From contig NC_056552.1 of NCBI RefSeq assembly GCF_910596095.1, forward strand, positions 19,292,611 through 19,356,610: 64,000 nucleotides of DNA, given 5' to 3'. The stretch is from Thunnus maccoyii. Taxonomy: Eukaryota; Chordata; Actinopteri; Scombriformes; Scombridae. The number at the start of each line of letters is the position of its first letter. Position 1 is the stretch's first letter. The position numbers and the translations under genes are program-made. The notes under the pieces are model-generated. The model did no database searches, was not told the origin of the DNA, and saw only the letters and a list, made by a program, of their open reading frames with translations. This document shows, in pieces, positions 33,371 through 47,100 of this stretch.

Positions 33371-34137
33371 ATGGTTGAGTGGACTCAGCAGGAGCGCAGT
33401 ATCATCGCTGGCATCTTTGCCAACCTGAACTATGAAGACATTGGCCCCAAGGCTCTTGCCAGGTATGGGATCTGCTCTTTGTGAAATGAAGAATGTAATG
33501 CATGAAAAATTAGTGATGAAAGCACAATAGAAAATGTATTAAATCCAAGAGAATCCATCCAACTCACCGGTTTCTTCCCCTGCAGGTGTCTGATTGTGTA
33601 CCCCTGGACTCAGAGGTACTTCGGCGCCTATGGTGACCTCTCCACCCCTGAGGCCATCAAGGGCAACGCCAAAATCGCTGCCCATGGCGTCAAGGTGCTG
33701 CACGGTCTGGACAGGGCTGTGAAGAACATGGACAACATCAACGAAGCCTATTCCGAACTGAGCGTCCTGCACTCTGACAAGCTGCACGTTGACCCCGACA
33801 ACTTCAGGGTAAACCTTCATCCCTTCACACCTTTTCTGCAAATGCACCTATGCACATTTTAAAAAGTCCATATTTAATGTAGACATATTCTACAGCAAGT
33901 TTGCATATCAAAATGCAGTCTTCCGTGATGCCGAATGTACTTTTTTTGTTTTCTTGTCTAAAATACAGCATGAAAGCCATTTAATTGTTTTTTTTTTACC
34001 CTGTATAGATGTTCTCTGACTGTCTGACCGTCGTCATCGCCGCCAACCTGGGAGATGCTTTCACTGCCGAAACTCAGTGCGCCTTCCAGAAGTTCCTGGC
34101 TGTGGTGGTGTTCGCTCTTGGCAGGAAGTACCACTAA
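33371..34137 (+). CDS. hbb: Haemoglobin beta subunit, cassette 4
   Basis: Exons 33371-33462, 33586-33808 and 34009-34137 give 147 residues with intact haem-pocket, F9 Ser and C-terminal His. Exon 3 starts MFSDCLTVV in place of ILSDCLTIV and has [10 protein letters not shown], so this is the most divergent beta of the four. The change of Ile-Leu to Met-Phe lies at the start of helix G. Intron 1 is 6 bases longer than in the other copies (GATGAAAGCACAATAG). The AATAAA signal after the stop is kept. Confidence 0.97.
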
Positions 34138-34240
34138 ATGCATCAGCCCCCCCACTCATACACCTGGGCATCTAAAGGAGATCTAACATCTGTTTTACAT
34201 GTTGTTTGTCTCCTCAATGAAAAAATAAAGACCAAATGAA

Positions 34241-35164
34241 GCAAACTTTATTTGTTATGTCTATTTGTTTTCTTGTATGTGTATGTATTTACGCACAGCC
34301 ATGATGAGTCCAGGTTATAGAGGCCTTATATTATAGGCTATATACTGTAATACAATGGGAACACGAGTCTGCAGTATTACTTAACAGCATCCAGAATTTG
34401 CTATGATGTTAAAATCCCCTTAATATTCAGTATAAAGCAAGTTCAGAGTTGAGTTTTTTGTTACATGCATATTATTACATACGCCTTATAATTATTGCTT
34501 TAAAATATGTGGATATTGAGAATTACTGCTGTGTATGGGCAGCTAGTGAGATAACCCACGGTGCTAGCAGAATGAAAACATGAGAAGCAAGTTAAAAGCT
34601 AAACTTAAAATTAAATAAATTAAATTAAAATTGAATTAATTTAAAAGTTTATCTGACAGTGTTTCTCTATTGAGCTGCGGGAGAAGTATAGTGACAAAAA
34701 GAAGTACTTTGGCACTAAAAAGACTGTAACGTTGAAAGATATCTACTTCATTTGACTCATTTGGACAGCTGAAGCTACATATTAGCTTCACATAAACTTT
34801 TAAATGCATTTTGCACAGAAGGAGGACTGTGGATTTTGGCCCCAATCACTTACATTTTAAGTGTATTATGAAGGAATTTTCTAATGGTCAGTGTGAACAG
34901 GAGGAATGATTATGGCAAGAAAAAATAACATGTTTCACTGTTCATTTGGGCTCCTGACTGATGTTTTAAGACCTTAAAAATTAAAAATTAAAAATTAAAA
35001 ATTTTGAACTTATCTTTTAAGAGTGGAACAAAAAAGGTTTTTTTAGCGCATTAACAGCGCATATCATCATGAACGAGGACGGGTTGATGGCTATATTTCC
35101 AAAAGTTCAGTGGGGTTTACTGTATGGGCCGAAATAAATATAAATGGAATGGAAATAAATAATA
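34241..35164. other. Spacer between cassette 4 and the 3.47-kb array
   Basis: Unique AT-rich sequence with a TTAAAAA short tandem run at about 34977-35000. No exon, RNA gene or recognised repeat family is seen. Confidence 0.6.
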
Positions 35165-38100
35165 GCCAGTCAGGCTGCACAGACAAGTCTTCAGGCACAA
35201 TACTTCAGCTCACAGGCTCCTCATATTCTTCTGGCTGTACTTTTACAGCCACAATCTTCATCTCTGATTCCACTTCTTCTGACTCTAAATCCACCCGCGG
35301 CTCCTCTAGCTCAGACTCCAGAGGCGCCTGATATGATTCTGAACTTAAACATATGATTATTAAAAAAAGAACAAAATAATTCATAACTGGATACAGAAGA
35401 ATAATTTTCTCAAGTCCCAACAAAGTTTATTCTTTTCATTTGGGTACCTGTCAGCAGCTGTGGTATTCTCAGTCTATTCTTTAATTGTTTGAATCAGCAT
35501 GAGGATAGGAGCATGGGTCCTATCTAAACTTCTTGACAGGTGTGAAGTTACAAAATCATCAGGAAAATCAAGTGAGGGTGCATCACATTCTACACTCCTG
35601 TGTGACTTATACAGGGCTTGACTCGCCAAAAGGCATCTGCGGTCCTCACCTTGGTCCGGCAACCCACATCTTTCAGGACTGTGGACTGAGGAAACACAGG
35701 TTGTGTTGATAGTTTTCACGTCAGAGTTAAAGAACAAAGTGACACACATTTTAATTAACTTACAGGTCAAAGTAACATGTTTTCTTCTTTTTAAACTGTC
35801 TTTAAAACTGAAGAGTGGCGCTAATGTGTGTTTATAATCTTAAATTATAAAAACATATGGATACCAAAAGCCTGTGTTGAATAGAGCTTATTTGCTGCAA
35901 CTATCTGAAAGCCCTTTGCTGATTTAAGTTGGGTTATTAAGTCCCCCTCTACTCAAAAATGCTTTCCTTCTTGTTCCTACAGTTGGATGTTTCAGCTTCA
36001 TTGTACAGAATTATGTATGTTCAGAGTTCAGGGACACTAGAAGCTGTTTTAACATTCATCAACTGAAAATGGAAAGTTTCTCTGTGCTGATGAAAATCCA
36101 ATTTTAAGGGGCGGACCTATGAGCATGATTTGTTTTGTATCCAGCAGGAAAACTCCTTTTATTTTATATTTATTTTATTTTCATTAAAAATGACAACAAT
36201 GATTCGAGTCTGCAGGTCAGGCTCTTTACAAGCTGAGGGGATCCCTGTATTGAGGACTGTGAGGGGTTTCGGTGTCATTTGAGGACAGAGCGGATTTCTG
36301 TCAAGAGTTCTTGTTTTTACGTCTGGCACCTAAACTCAACACGCACGTGAACTATAATGTTCAGAACTGATAAGAGCTGGAGGCCCCCAGTGAAACTCAG
36401 GGCCACATGAGGACACCTAACAGAAAAAAAAAAAAATAAAGTGATCTAATTTACACCAAAAGAGACTACAGCCAATAATCCAACAGACACAATATTTTCA
36501 GCCATGTTAAATGCTGATAAACGTTATATTAATAACTTCCAGCGATGCAAATTTAGCTTGGCAATAAAGTCAACACAATTATTTTGCTGATGTAGATGTG
36601 AACTGCACTTTTTTTGTATCATTTTCCATCATAAACATAATTTAAAACGTTCTGTTAAAGCTGTAATGATATATTTTGAATGTAAATACCCTAAAATTGA
36701 TTTTATTGTTAATGTGATGGTTATAATGGGTAAGTTTTTCATGCACAAATGTCGTTTTTCAAAAAAACAAAACAAAAAACAATATTTTTATATTTGTACA
36801 ATTATTTTAGCTGCATTTTTGGAAACATAGAATTGCCTTTATTTTATTTTAATGTATTTATTTACTGTAAATGTATTTATTATTATTATTATCATTATTT
36901 TTATTGTATTTTTTCTTGTCCTACTATTTTATATTTATATACTTGATTATAATTTCAGTTCACAATGTTTAACATTCGGACTGAGGTGAAATTGAATATG
37001 ATATTATGATAAATAAAGTCTTTACTAAAAAAATCAACAGAATTATCCTCATAGTTCTTGCTGCTCACCACGTTATGTCGTCCAGCATGAATGTTTTGTG
37101 AAGGATAACCTTATGATATAAAAAAAAACAAAATAAAACAAAAAGGACATAAATATTGAGCAGAATTCAAAAACTCTGAAATTTTCAAAAATATACAAAA
37201 CAGACTTTTTGATTTTGAACTCTTGATTTTTGATCTGCTAAGGACACTCAGCTACAGCTGATGGGATGAACTACTTCAGCTGAGACATACTGGCCCACTC
37301 TAGAGCAGACGCCATAGATCTTATCAAATTTCAAAATGTTTTTAATGCAGGCTCCACCAGCTCAGAACAAAAATGATTAAATTCACTGTAAAAAAAATTC
37401 TTCTCGTTCCTCTTCTATTAATGGAGCAATTAGGAAATATGAATTCCACTGCCAGAATTATCAAGACTAAAAATCCACATCTGTATCTTATTTCAACCAC
37501 ATCTGTATTTAGGCACGGTTTATTTCAGCACCAGGGACAACTCATTATATATTACAGATTTATTTCAGCACCACAGACAGCTCCCCATTCATGACTAAAA
37601 GATTAAATCCTGATTATACTGCAGACTTTTAATTGTTTCCCTAATAAAGAAGAGGCCAACACTATTAGAGCACAGATATAATCAGAAATAAAATTACACA
37701 GAGCTTTGGAGTTAAGATACAGATTCAGGGTTGAATTATGAATTATGGGAACCCTCTGTGCTACAAATTAAACAAAACAGCAATACATAAGAAAATGTAC
37801 CTGCTGAATAAATGAAGATTTTTTTCTTGGAACAACAGTACACCTGAAGCAATCGCTTTCAAGTGGATTTTAACTTGAATAGTAACATTTTCCTTTAAGT
37901 GTAACACTCACATTTTGAAAGTGAAAGGTGGTTTTTGTCATTTATTCTTGTTTAAGGATTTGATCAAATATTTTCTATGATATTAAACTGCAAGTTAACT
38001 CCTAACAAAAGCAATTTCCCAACATATTTGAACTGGTTTGCTAGGGAGCAGGATGTGGACTAGTTTGAAGTGTTTTAATATTTAATTGTTTTAATTAGGA

Positions 38101-41100
38101 ACACTGATATACAATCACAAATACATCAGTATATTAGATCATTTTTATCATAAAATTTTAAAAAGCAGTCCATCAGGAAGATCAAACTCATTAATCTCAT
38201 CATGAAAGGTTTTTCCTGGTCAGTCTGGATTGTTGACAGGTGTCTCAACCACCTTTTTCAGCTCATGACAGGGGCTGCGAACAGGAAAAACATGAAGCCA
38301 TCACTTCACTAAGACTGCTATTGAAATAAAAAAAATATCAGCAAATGAGGTTCTTTTTCAAATTCCTACCTGTTCTTTGGGTATATGAACACCCAATCTG
38401 CAAATGTCGGTCATCACACCTTTGATGAAGTGTCTTCATCAGGCACCACAGTCATAAACAGCCCAAGCTACTAGAAACACAGAGAGAGGAGGAGAAACAA
38501 ACACAGAATATACCTAATGACAACTGTAAATTCATTATAATTAGCAATAGGAGAAAATAAATTAAAGTTACCCTTAGTCTTACATTTCTTTTGGCTGTCA
38601 ACAGTCTGAGTTATGTCTTGCCACCATCTGCTGCTGCCAGTCAGGCTGCACAGACAAGTCTTCAGGCACAATACTTCAGCTCACAGGCTCCTCATATTCT
38701 TCTGGCTGTACTTTTACAGCCACAATCTTCATCTCTGATTCCACTTCTTCTGACTCTAAATCCACCCGCGGCTCCTCTAGCTCAGACTCCAGAGGCGCCT
38801 GATATGATTCTGAACTTAAACATATGATTATTAAAAAAAGAACAAAATAATTCATAACTGGATACAGAAGAATAATTTTCTCAAGTCCCAACAAAGTTTA
38901 TTCTTTTCATTTGGGTACCTGTCAGCAGCTGTGGTATTCTCAGTCTATTCTTTAATTGTTTGAATCAGCATGAGGATAGGAGCATGGGTCCTATCTAAAC
39001 TTCTTGACAGGTGTGAAGTTACAAAATCATCAGGAAAATCAAGTGAGGGTGCATCACATTCTACACTCCTGTGTGACTTATACAGGGCTTGACTCGCCAA
39101 AAGGCATCTGCGGTCCTCACCTTGGTCCGGCAACCCACATCTTTCAGGACTGTGGACTGAGGAAACACAGGTTGTGTTGATAGTTTTCACGTCAGAGTTA
39201 AAGAACAAAGTGACACACATTTTAATTAACTTACAGGTCAAAGTAACATGTTTTCTTCTTTTTAAACTGTCTTTAAAACTGAAGAGTGGCGCTAATGTGT
39301 GTTTATAATCTTAAATTATAAAAACATATGGATACCAAAAGCCTGTGTTGAATAGAGCTTATTTGCTGCAACTATCTGAAAGCCCTTTGCTGATTTAAGT
39401 TGGGTTATTAAGTCCCCCTCTACTCAAAAATGCTTTCCTTCTTGTTCCTACAGTTGGATGTTTCAGCTTCATTGTACAGAATTATGTATGTTCAGAGTTC
39501 AGGGACACTAGAAGCTGTTTTAACATTCATCAACTGAAAATGGAAAGTTTCTCTGTGCTGATGAAAATCCAATTTTAAGGGGCGGACCTATGAGCATGAT
39601 TTGTTTTGTATCCAGCAGGAAAACTCCTTTTATTTTATATTTATTTTATTTTCATTAAAAATGACAACAATGATTCGAGTCTGCAGGTCAGGCTCTTTAC
39701 AAGCTGAGGGGATCCCTGTATTGAGGACTGTGAGGGGTTTCGGTGTCATTTGAGGACAGAGCGGATTTCTGTCAAGAGTTCTTGTTTTTACGTCTGGCAC
39801 CTAAACTCAACACGCACGTGAACTATAATGTTCAGAACTGATAAGAGCTGGAGGCCCCCAGTGAAACTCAGGGCCACATGAGGACACCTAACAGAAAAAA
39901 AAAAAAATAAAGTGATCTAATTTACACCAAAAGAGACTACAGCCAATAATCCAACAGACACAATATTTTCAGCCATGTTAAATGCTGATAAACGTTATAT
40001 TAATAACTTCCAGCGATGCAAATTTAGCTTGGCAATAAAGTCAACACAATTATTTTGCTGATGTAGATGTGAACTGCACTTTTTTTGTATCATTTTCCAT
40101 CATAAACATAATTTAAAACGTTCTGTTAAAGCTGTAATGATATATTTTGAATGTAAATACCCTAAAATTGATTTTATTGTTAATGTGATGGTTATAATGG
40201 GTAAGTTTTTCATGCACAAATGTCGTTTTTCAAAAAAACAAAACAAAAAACAATATTTTTATATTTGTACAATTATTTTAGCTGCATTTTTGGAAACATA
40301 GAATTGCCTTTATTTTATTTGAATGTATTTATTTACTGTAAATGTATTTATTATTATTATTATCATTATTTTTATTGTATTTTTTCTTGTCCTACTATTT
40401 TATATTTATATACTTGATTATAATTTCAGTTCACAATGTTTAACATTCGGACTGAGGTGAAATTGAATATTATATTATGATAAATAAAGTCTTTACTAAA
40501 AAAATCAACAGAATTATCCTCATAGTTCTTGCTGCTCACCACGTTATGTCGTCCAGCATGAATGTTTTGTGAAGGATAACCTTATGATATAAAAAAAAAC
40601 AAAATAAAACAAAAAGGACATAAATATTGAGCAGAATTCAAAAACTCTGAAACTTTCAAAAATATACAAAACAGACTTTTTGATTTTGAACTCTTGATTT
40701 TTGATCTGCTAAGGACACTCAGCTACAGCTGATGGGATGAACTACTTCAGCTGAGACATACTGGCCCACTCTAGAGCAGACGCCATAGATCTTATCAAAT
40801 TTCAAAATGTTTTTAATGCAGGCTCCACCAGCTCAGAACAAAAATGATTAAATTCACTGTAAAAAAAATTCTTCTCGTTCCTCTTCTATTAATGGAGCAA
40901 TTAGGAAATATGAATTCCACTGCCAGAATTATCAAGACTAAAAATCCACATCTGTATCTTATTTCAACCACATCTGTATTTAGGCACGGTTTATTTCAGC
41001 ACCAGGGACAACTCATTATTTATTACAGATTTATTTCAGCACCACAGACAGCTCCCCATTCATGACTAAAAGATTAAATCCTGATTATACTGCAGACTTT

Positions 41101-44100
41101 TAATTGTTTCCCTAATACAGAAGAGGCCAACACTATTAGAGCACAGATATAATCAGAAATAAAATTACACAGAGCTTTGGAGTTAAGATACAGATTCAGG
41201 GTTGAATTATGAATTATGGGAACCCTCTGTGCTACAAATTAAACAAAACAGCAATACATAAGAAAATGTACCTGCTGAATAAATGAAGATTTTTTTCTTG
41301 GAACAACAGTACACCTGAAGCAATCGCTTTCAAGTGGATTTTAACTTGAATAGTAACATTTTCCTTTAAGTGTAACACTCACATTTTGAAAGTGAAAGGT
41401 GGTTTTTGTCATTTATTCTTGTTTAAGGATTTGATCAAATATTTTCTATGATATTAAACTGCAAGTTAACTCCTAACAAAAGCAATTTCCCAACATATTT
41501 GAACTGGTTTGCTAGGGAGCAGGATGTGGACTAGTTTGAAGTGTTTTAATATTTAATTGTTTTAATTAGGAACACTGATATACAATCACAAATACATCAG
41601 TATATTAGATCATTTTTATCATAAAATTTTAAAAAGCAGTCCATCAGGAAGATCAAACTCATTAATCTCATCATGAAAGGTTTTTCCTGGTCAGTCTGGA
41701 TTGTTGACAGGTGTCTCAACCACCTTTTTCAGCTCATGACAGGGGCTGCGAACAGGAAAAACATGAAGCCATCACTTCACTAAGACTGCTATTGAAATAA
41801 AAAAAATATCAGCAAATGAGGTTCTTTTTCAAATTCCTACCTGTTCTTTGGGTATATGAACACCCAATCTGCAAATGTCGGTCATCACACCTTTGATGAA
41901 GTGTCTTCATCAGGCACCACAGTCATAAACAGCCCAAGCTACTAGAAACACAGAGAGAGGAGGAGAAACAAACACAGAATATACCTAATGACAACTGTAA
42001 ATTCATTATAATTAGCAATAGGAGAAAATAAATTAAAGTTACCCTTAGTCTTACATTTCTTTTGGCTGTCAACAGTCTGAGTTATGTCTTGCCACCATCT
42101 GCTGCTGCCAGTCAGGCTGCACAGACAAGTCTTCAGGCACAATACTTCAGCTCACAGGCTCCTCATATTCTTCTGGCTGTACTTTTACAGCCACAATCTT
42201 CATCTCTGATTCCACTTCTTCTGACTCTAAATCCACCCGCGGCTCCTCTAGCTCAGACTCCAGAGGCGCCTGATATGATTCTGAACTTAAACATATGATT
42301 ATTAAAAAAAGAACAAAATAATTCATAACTGGATACAGAAGAATAATTTTCTCAAGTCCCAACAAAGTTTATTCTTTTCATTTGGGTACCTGTCAGCAGC
42401 TGTGGTATTCTCAGTCTATTCTTTAATTGTTTGAATCAGCATGAGGATAGGAGCATGGGTCCTATCTAAACTTCTTGACAGGTGTGAAGTTACAAAATCA
42501 TCAGGAAAATCAAGTGAGGGTGCATCACATTCTACACTCCTGTGTGACTTATACAGGGCTTGACTCGCCAAAAGGCATCTGCGGTCCTCACCTTGGTCCG
42601 GCAACCCACATCTTTCAGGACTGTGGACTGAGGAAACACAGGTTGTGTTGATAGTTTTCACGTCAGAGTTAAAGAACAAAGTGACACACATTTTAATTAA
42701 CTTACAGGTCAAAGTAACATGTTTTCTTCTTTTTAAACTGTCTTTAAAACTGAAGAGTGGCGCTAATGTGTGTTTATAATCTTAAATTATAAAAACATAT
42801 GGATACCAAAAGCCTGTGTTGAATAGAGCTTATTTGCTGCAACTATCTGAAAGCCCTTTGCTGATTTAAGTTGGGTTATTAAGTCCCCCTCTACTCAAAA
42901 ATGCTTTCCTTCTTGTTCCTACAGTTGGATGTTTCAGCTTCATTGTACAGAATTATGTATGTTCAGAGTTCAGGGACACTAGAAGCTGTTTTAACATTCA
43001 TCAACTGAAAATGGAAAGTTTCTCTGTGCTGATGAAAATCCAATTTTAAGGGGCGGACCTATGAGCATGATTTGTTTTGTATCCAGCAGGAAAACTCCTT
43101 TTATTTTATATTTATTTTATTTTCATTAAAAATGACAACAATGATTCGAGTCTGCAGGTCAGGCTCTTTACAAGCTGAGGGGATCCCTGTATTGAGGACT
43201 GTGAGGGGTTTCGGTGTCATTTGAGGACAGAGCGGATTTCTGTCAAGAGTTCTTGTTTTTACGTCTGGCACCTAAACTCAACACGCACGTGAACTATAAT
43301 GTTCAGAACTGATAAGAGCTGGAGGCCCCCAGTGAAACTCAGGGCCACATGAGGACACCTAACAGAAAAAAAAAAAAATAAAGTGATCTAATTTACACCA
43401 AAAGAGACTACAGCCAATAATCCAACAGACACAATATTTTCAGCCATGTTAAATGCTGATAAACGTTATATTAATAACTTCCAGCGATGCAAATTTAGCT
43501 TGGCAATAAAGTCAACACAATTATTTTGCTGATGTAGATGTGAACTGCACTTTTTTTGTATCATTTTCCATCATAAACATAATTTAAAACGTTCTGTTAA
43601 AGCTGTAATGATATATTTTGAATGTAAATACCCTAAAATTGATTTTATTGTTAATGTGATGGTTATAATGGGTAAGTTTTTCATGCACAAATGTCGTTTT
43701 TCAAAAAAACAAAACAAAAAACAATATTTTTATATTTGTACAATTATTTTAGCTGCATTTTTGGAAACATAGAATTGCCTTTATTTTATTTGAATGTATT
43801 TATTTACTGTAAATGTATTTATTATTATTATTATCATTATTTTTATTGTATTTTTTCTTGTCCTACTATTTTATATTTATATACTTGATTATAATTTCAG
43901 TTCACAATGTTTAACATTCGGACTGAGGTGAAATTGAATATTATATTATGATAAATAAAGTCTTTACTAAAAAAATCAACAGAATTATCCTCATAGTTCT
44001 TGCTGCTCACCACGTTATGTCGTCCAGCATGAATGTTTTGTGAAGGATAACCTTATGATATAAAAAAAACAAAATAAAACAAAAAGGACATAAATATTGA

Positions 44101-47100
44101 GCAGAATTCAAAAACTCTGAAACTTTCAAAAATATACAAAACAGACTTTTTGATTTTGAACTCTTGATTTTTGATCTGCTAAGGACACTCAGCTACAGCT
44201 GATGGGATGAACTACTTCAGCTGAGACATACTGGCCCACTCTAGAGCAGACGCCATAGATCTTATCAAATTTCAAAATGTTTTTAATGCAGGCTCCACCA
44301 GCTCAGAACAAAAATGATTAAATTCACTGTAAAAAAAATTCTTCTCGTTCCTCTTCTATTAATGGAGCAATTAGGAAATATGAATTCCACTGCCAGAATT
44401 ATCAAGACTAAAAATCCACATCTGTATCTTATTTCAACCACATCTGTATTTAGGCACGGTTTATTTCAGCACCAGGGACAACTCATTATTTATTACAGAT
44501 TTATTTCAGCACCACAGACAGCTCCCCATTCATGACTAAAAGATTAAATCCTGATTATACTGCAGACTTTTAATTGTTTCCCTAATACAGAAGAGGCCAA
44601 CACTATTAGAGCACAGATATAATCAGAAATAAAATTACACAGAGCTTTGGAGTTAAGATACAGATTCAGGGTTGAATTATGAATTATGGGAACCCTCTGT
44701 GCTACAAATTAAACAAAACAGCAATACATAAGAAAATGTACCTGCTGAATAAATGAAGATTTTTTTCTTGGAACAACAGTACACCTGAAGCAATCGCTTT
44801 CAAGTGGATTTTAACTTGAATAGTAACATTTTCCTTTAAGTGTAACACTCACATTTTGAAAGTGAAAGGTGGTTTTTGTCATTTATTCTTGTTTAAGGAT
44901 TTGATCAAATATTTTCTATGATATTAAACTGCAAGTTAACTCCTAACAAAAGCAATTTCCCAACATATTTGAACTGGTTTGCTAGGGAGCAGGATGTGGA
45001 CTAGTTTGAAGTGTTTTAATATTTAATTGTTTTAATTAGGAACACTGATATACAATCACAAATACATCAGTATATTAGATCATTTTTATCATAAAATTTT
45101 AAAAAGCAGTCCATCAGGAAGATCAAACTCATTAATCTCATCATGAAAGGTTTTTCCTGGTCAGTCTGGATTGTTGACAGGTGTCTCAACCACCTTTTTC
45201 AGCTCATGACAGGGGCTGCGAACAGGAAAAACATGAAGCCATCACTTCACTAAGACTGCTATTGAAATAAAAAAAATATCAGCAAATGAGGTTCTTTTTC
45301 AAATTCCTACCTGTTCTTAGGGTATATGAACACCCAATCTGCAAATGTCGGTCATCACACCTTTGATGAATTGTCTTCATCAGGCACCACAGTCATAAAC
45401 AGCCCAAGCTACTAGAAACACAGAGAGAGGAGGAGAAACAAACACAGAATATACCTAATGACAACTGTAAAATCATTATAATTAGCAATAGGAGAAAATA
45501 AATTAAAGTTACCCTTAGTCTTACATTTCTTTTGGCTGTCAACAGTCTGAGTTATGTCTTGCCACCATCTGCTGCTGCCAGTCAGGCTGCACAGACAAGT
45601 CTTCAGGCACAATACTTCAGCTCACAGGCTCCTCATATTCTTCTGGCTGTACTTTTACAGCCACAATCTTCATCTCTGATTCCACTTCTTCTGACTCTAA
45701 ATCCACCCGCGGCTCCTCTAGCTCAGACTCCAGAGGCGCCTGATATGATTCTGAACTTAAACATATGATTATTTAAAAAAGAACAAAATAATTCATAACT
45801 GGATACAGAAGAATAATTTTCTCAAGTCCCAACAAAGTTTATTCTTTTCATTTGGGTACCTGTCAGCAGCTGTGGTATTCTCAGTCTATTCTTTAATTGT
45901 TTGAATCAGCATGAGGATAGGAGCATGGGTCCTATCTAAACTTCTTGACAGGTGTGAAGTTACAAAATCATCAGGAAAATCAAGTGAGGGTGCATCACAT
46001 TCTACACTCCTGTGTGACTTATACAGGGCTTGACTCGCCAAAAGGCATCTGCGGTCCTCACCTTGGTCCGGCAACCCACATCTTTCAGGACTGTGGACTG
46101 AGGAAACACAGGTTGTGTTGATAGTTTTCACGTCAGAGTTAAAGAACAAAGTGACACACATTTTAATTAACTTACAGGTCAAAGTAACATGTTTTCTTCT
46201 TTTTAAACTGTCTTTAAAACTGAAGAGTGGCGCTAATGTGTGTTTATAATCTTAAATTATAAAAACATATGGATACCAAAAGCCTGTGTTGAATAGAGCT
46301 TATTTGCTGCAACTATCTGAAAGCCCTTTGCTGATTTAAGTTGGGTTATTAAGTCCCCCTCTACTCAAAAATGCTTTCCTTCTTGTTCCTACAGTTGGAT
46401 GTTTCAGCTTCATTGTACAGAATTATGTATGTTCAGAGTTCAGGGACACTAGAAGCTGTTTTAACATTCATCAACTGAAAATGGAAAGTTTCTCTGTGCT
46501 GATTGAAAATCCAATTTTAAGGGGCGGACCTATGAGCATGATTTGTTTTGTATCCAGCAGGAAAACTCCTTTTATTTTATATTTATTTTATTTTCATTAA
46601 AAATGACAACAATGATTCGAGTCTGCAGGTCAGGCTCTTTACAAGCTGAGGGGATCCCTGTATTGAGGACTGTGAGGGGTTTCGGTGTCATTTGAGGACA
46701 GAGCGGATTTCTGTCAAGAGTTCTTGTTTTTACGTCTGGCACCTAAACTCAACACGCACGTGAACTATAATGTTCAGAACTGATAAGAGCTGGAGGCCCC
46801 CAGTGAAACTCAGGGCCACAAGAGGACACCTAACAGAAAAAAAAAAAAATAAAGTGATCTAATTTACACCAAAAGAGACTACAGCCAATAATCCAACAGA
46901 CACAATATTTTCAGCCATGTTAAATGCTGATAAACGTTATATTAATAACTTCCAGCGATGCAAATTTAGCTTGGCAATAAAGTCAACACAATTATTTTGC
47001 TGATGTAGATGTGAACTGCACTTTTTTTGTATCATTTTCCATCATAAACATAATTTAAAACGTTCTGTTAAAGCTGTAATGATATATTTTGAATGTAAAT

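Larger units (their letters stand above)
25704..34240 (+). repeat. Tandem cassette 4
   Basis: Last cassette, 8537 bases, starting AGCTTGATTA and ending ACCAAATGAA; after that the sequence is unlike the other units. It shares the LINE insertion and the alpha intron 1 form with cassette 3. It has its own deletions and a local duplication in the alpha/beta spacer. Confidence 0.92.

Noticed and set aside
35474-35770. Minus-strand frame with CGLPDQGEDRRC, considered as a Kunitz domain
   Set aside because: The spacing of the remaining cysteines and the aromatic core of Kunitz domains are missing, and a good splice donor cuts the frame after ACCAAG.
38591-38827. Ala- and Pro-rich plus-strand frame in the array, considered as a type I antifreeze-like protein
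   Set aside because: It lacks the 11-residue Thr-x10 periodicity, and its Ala content comes from being opposite the Glu/Ser-rich minus-strand frame.
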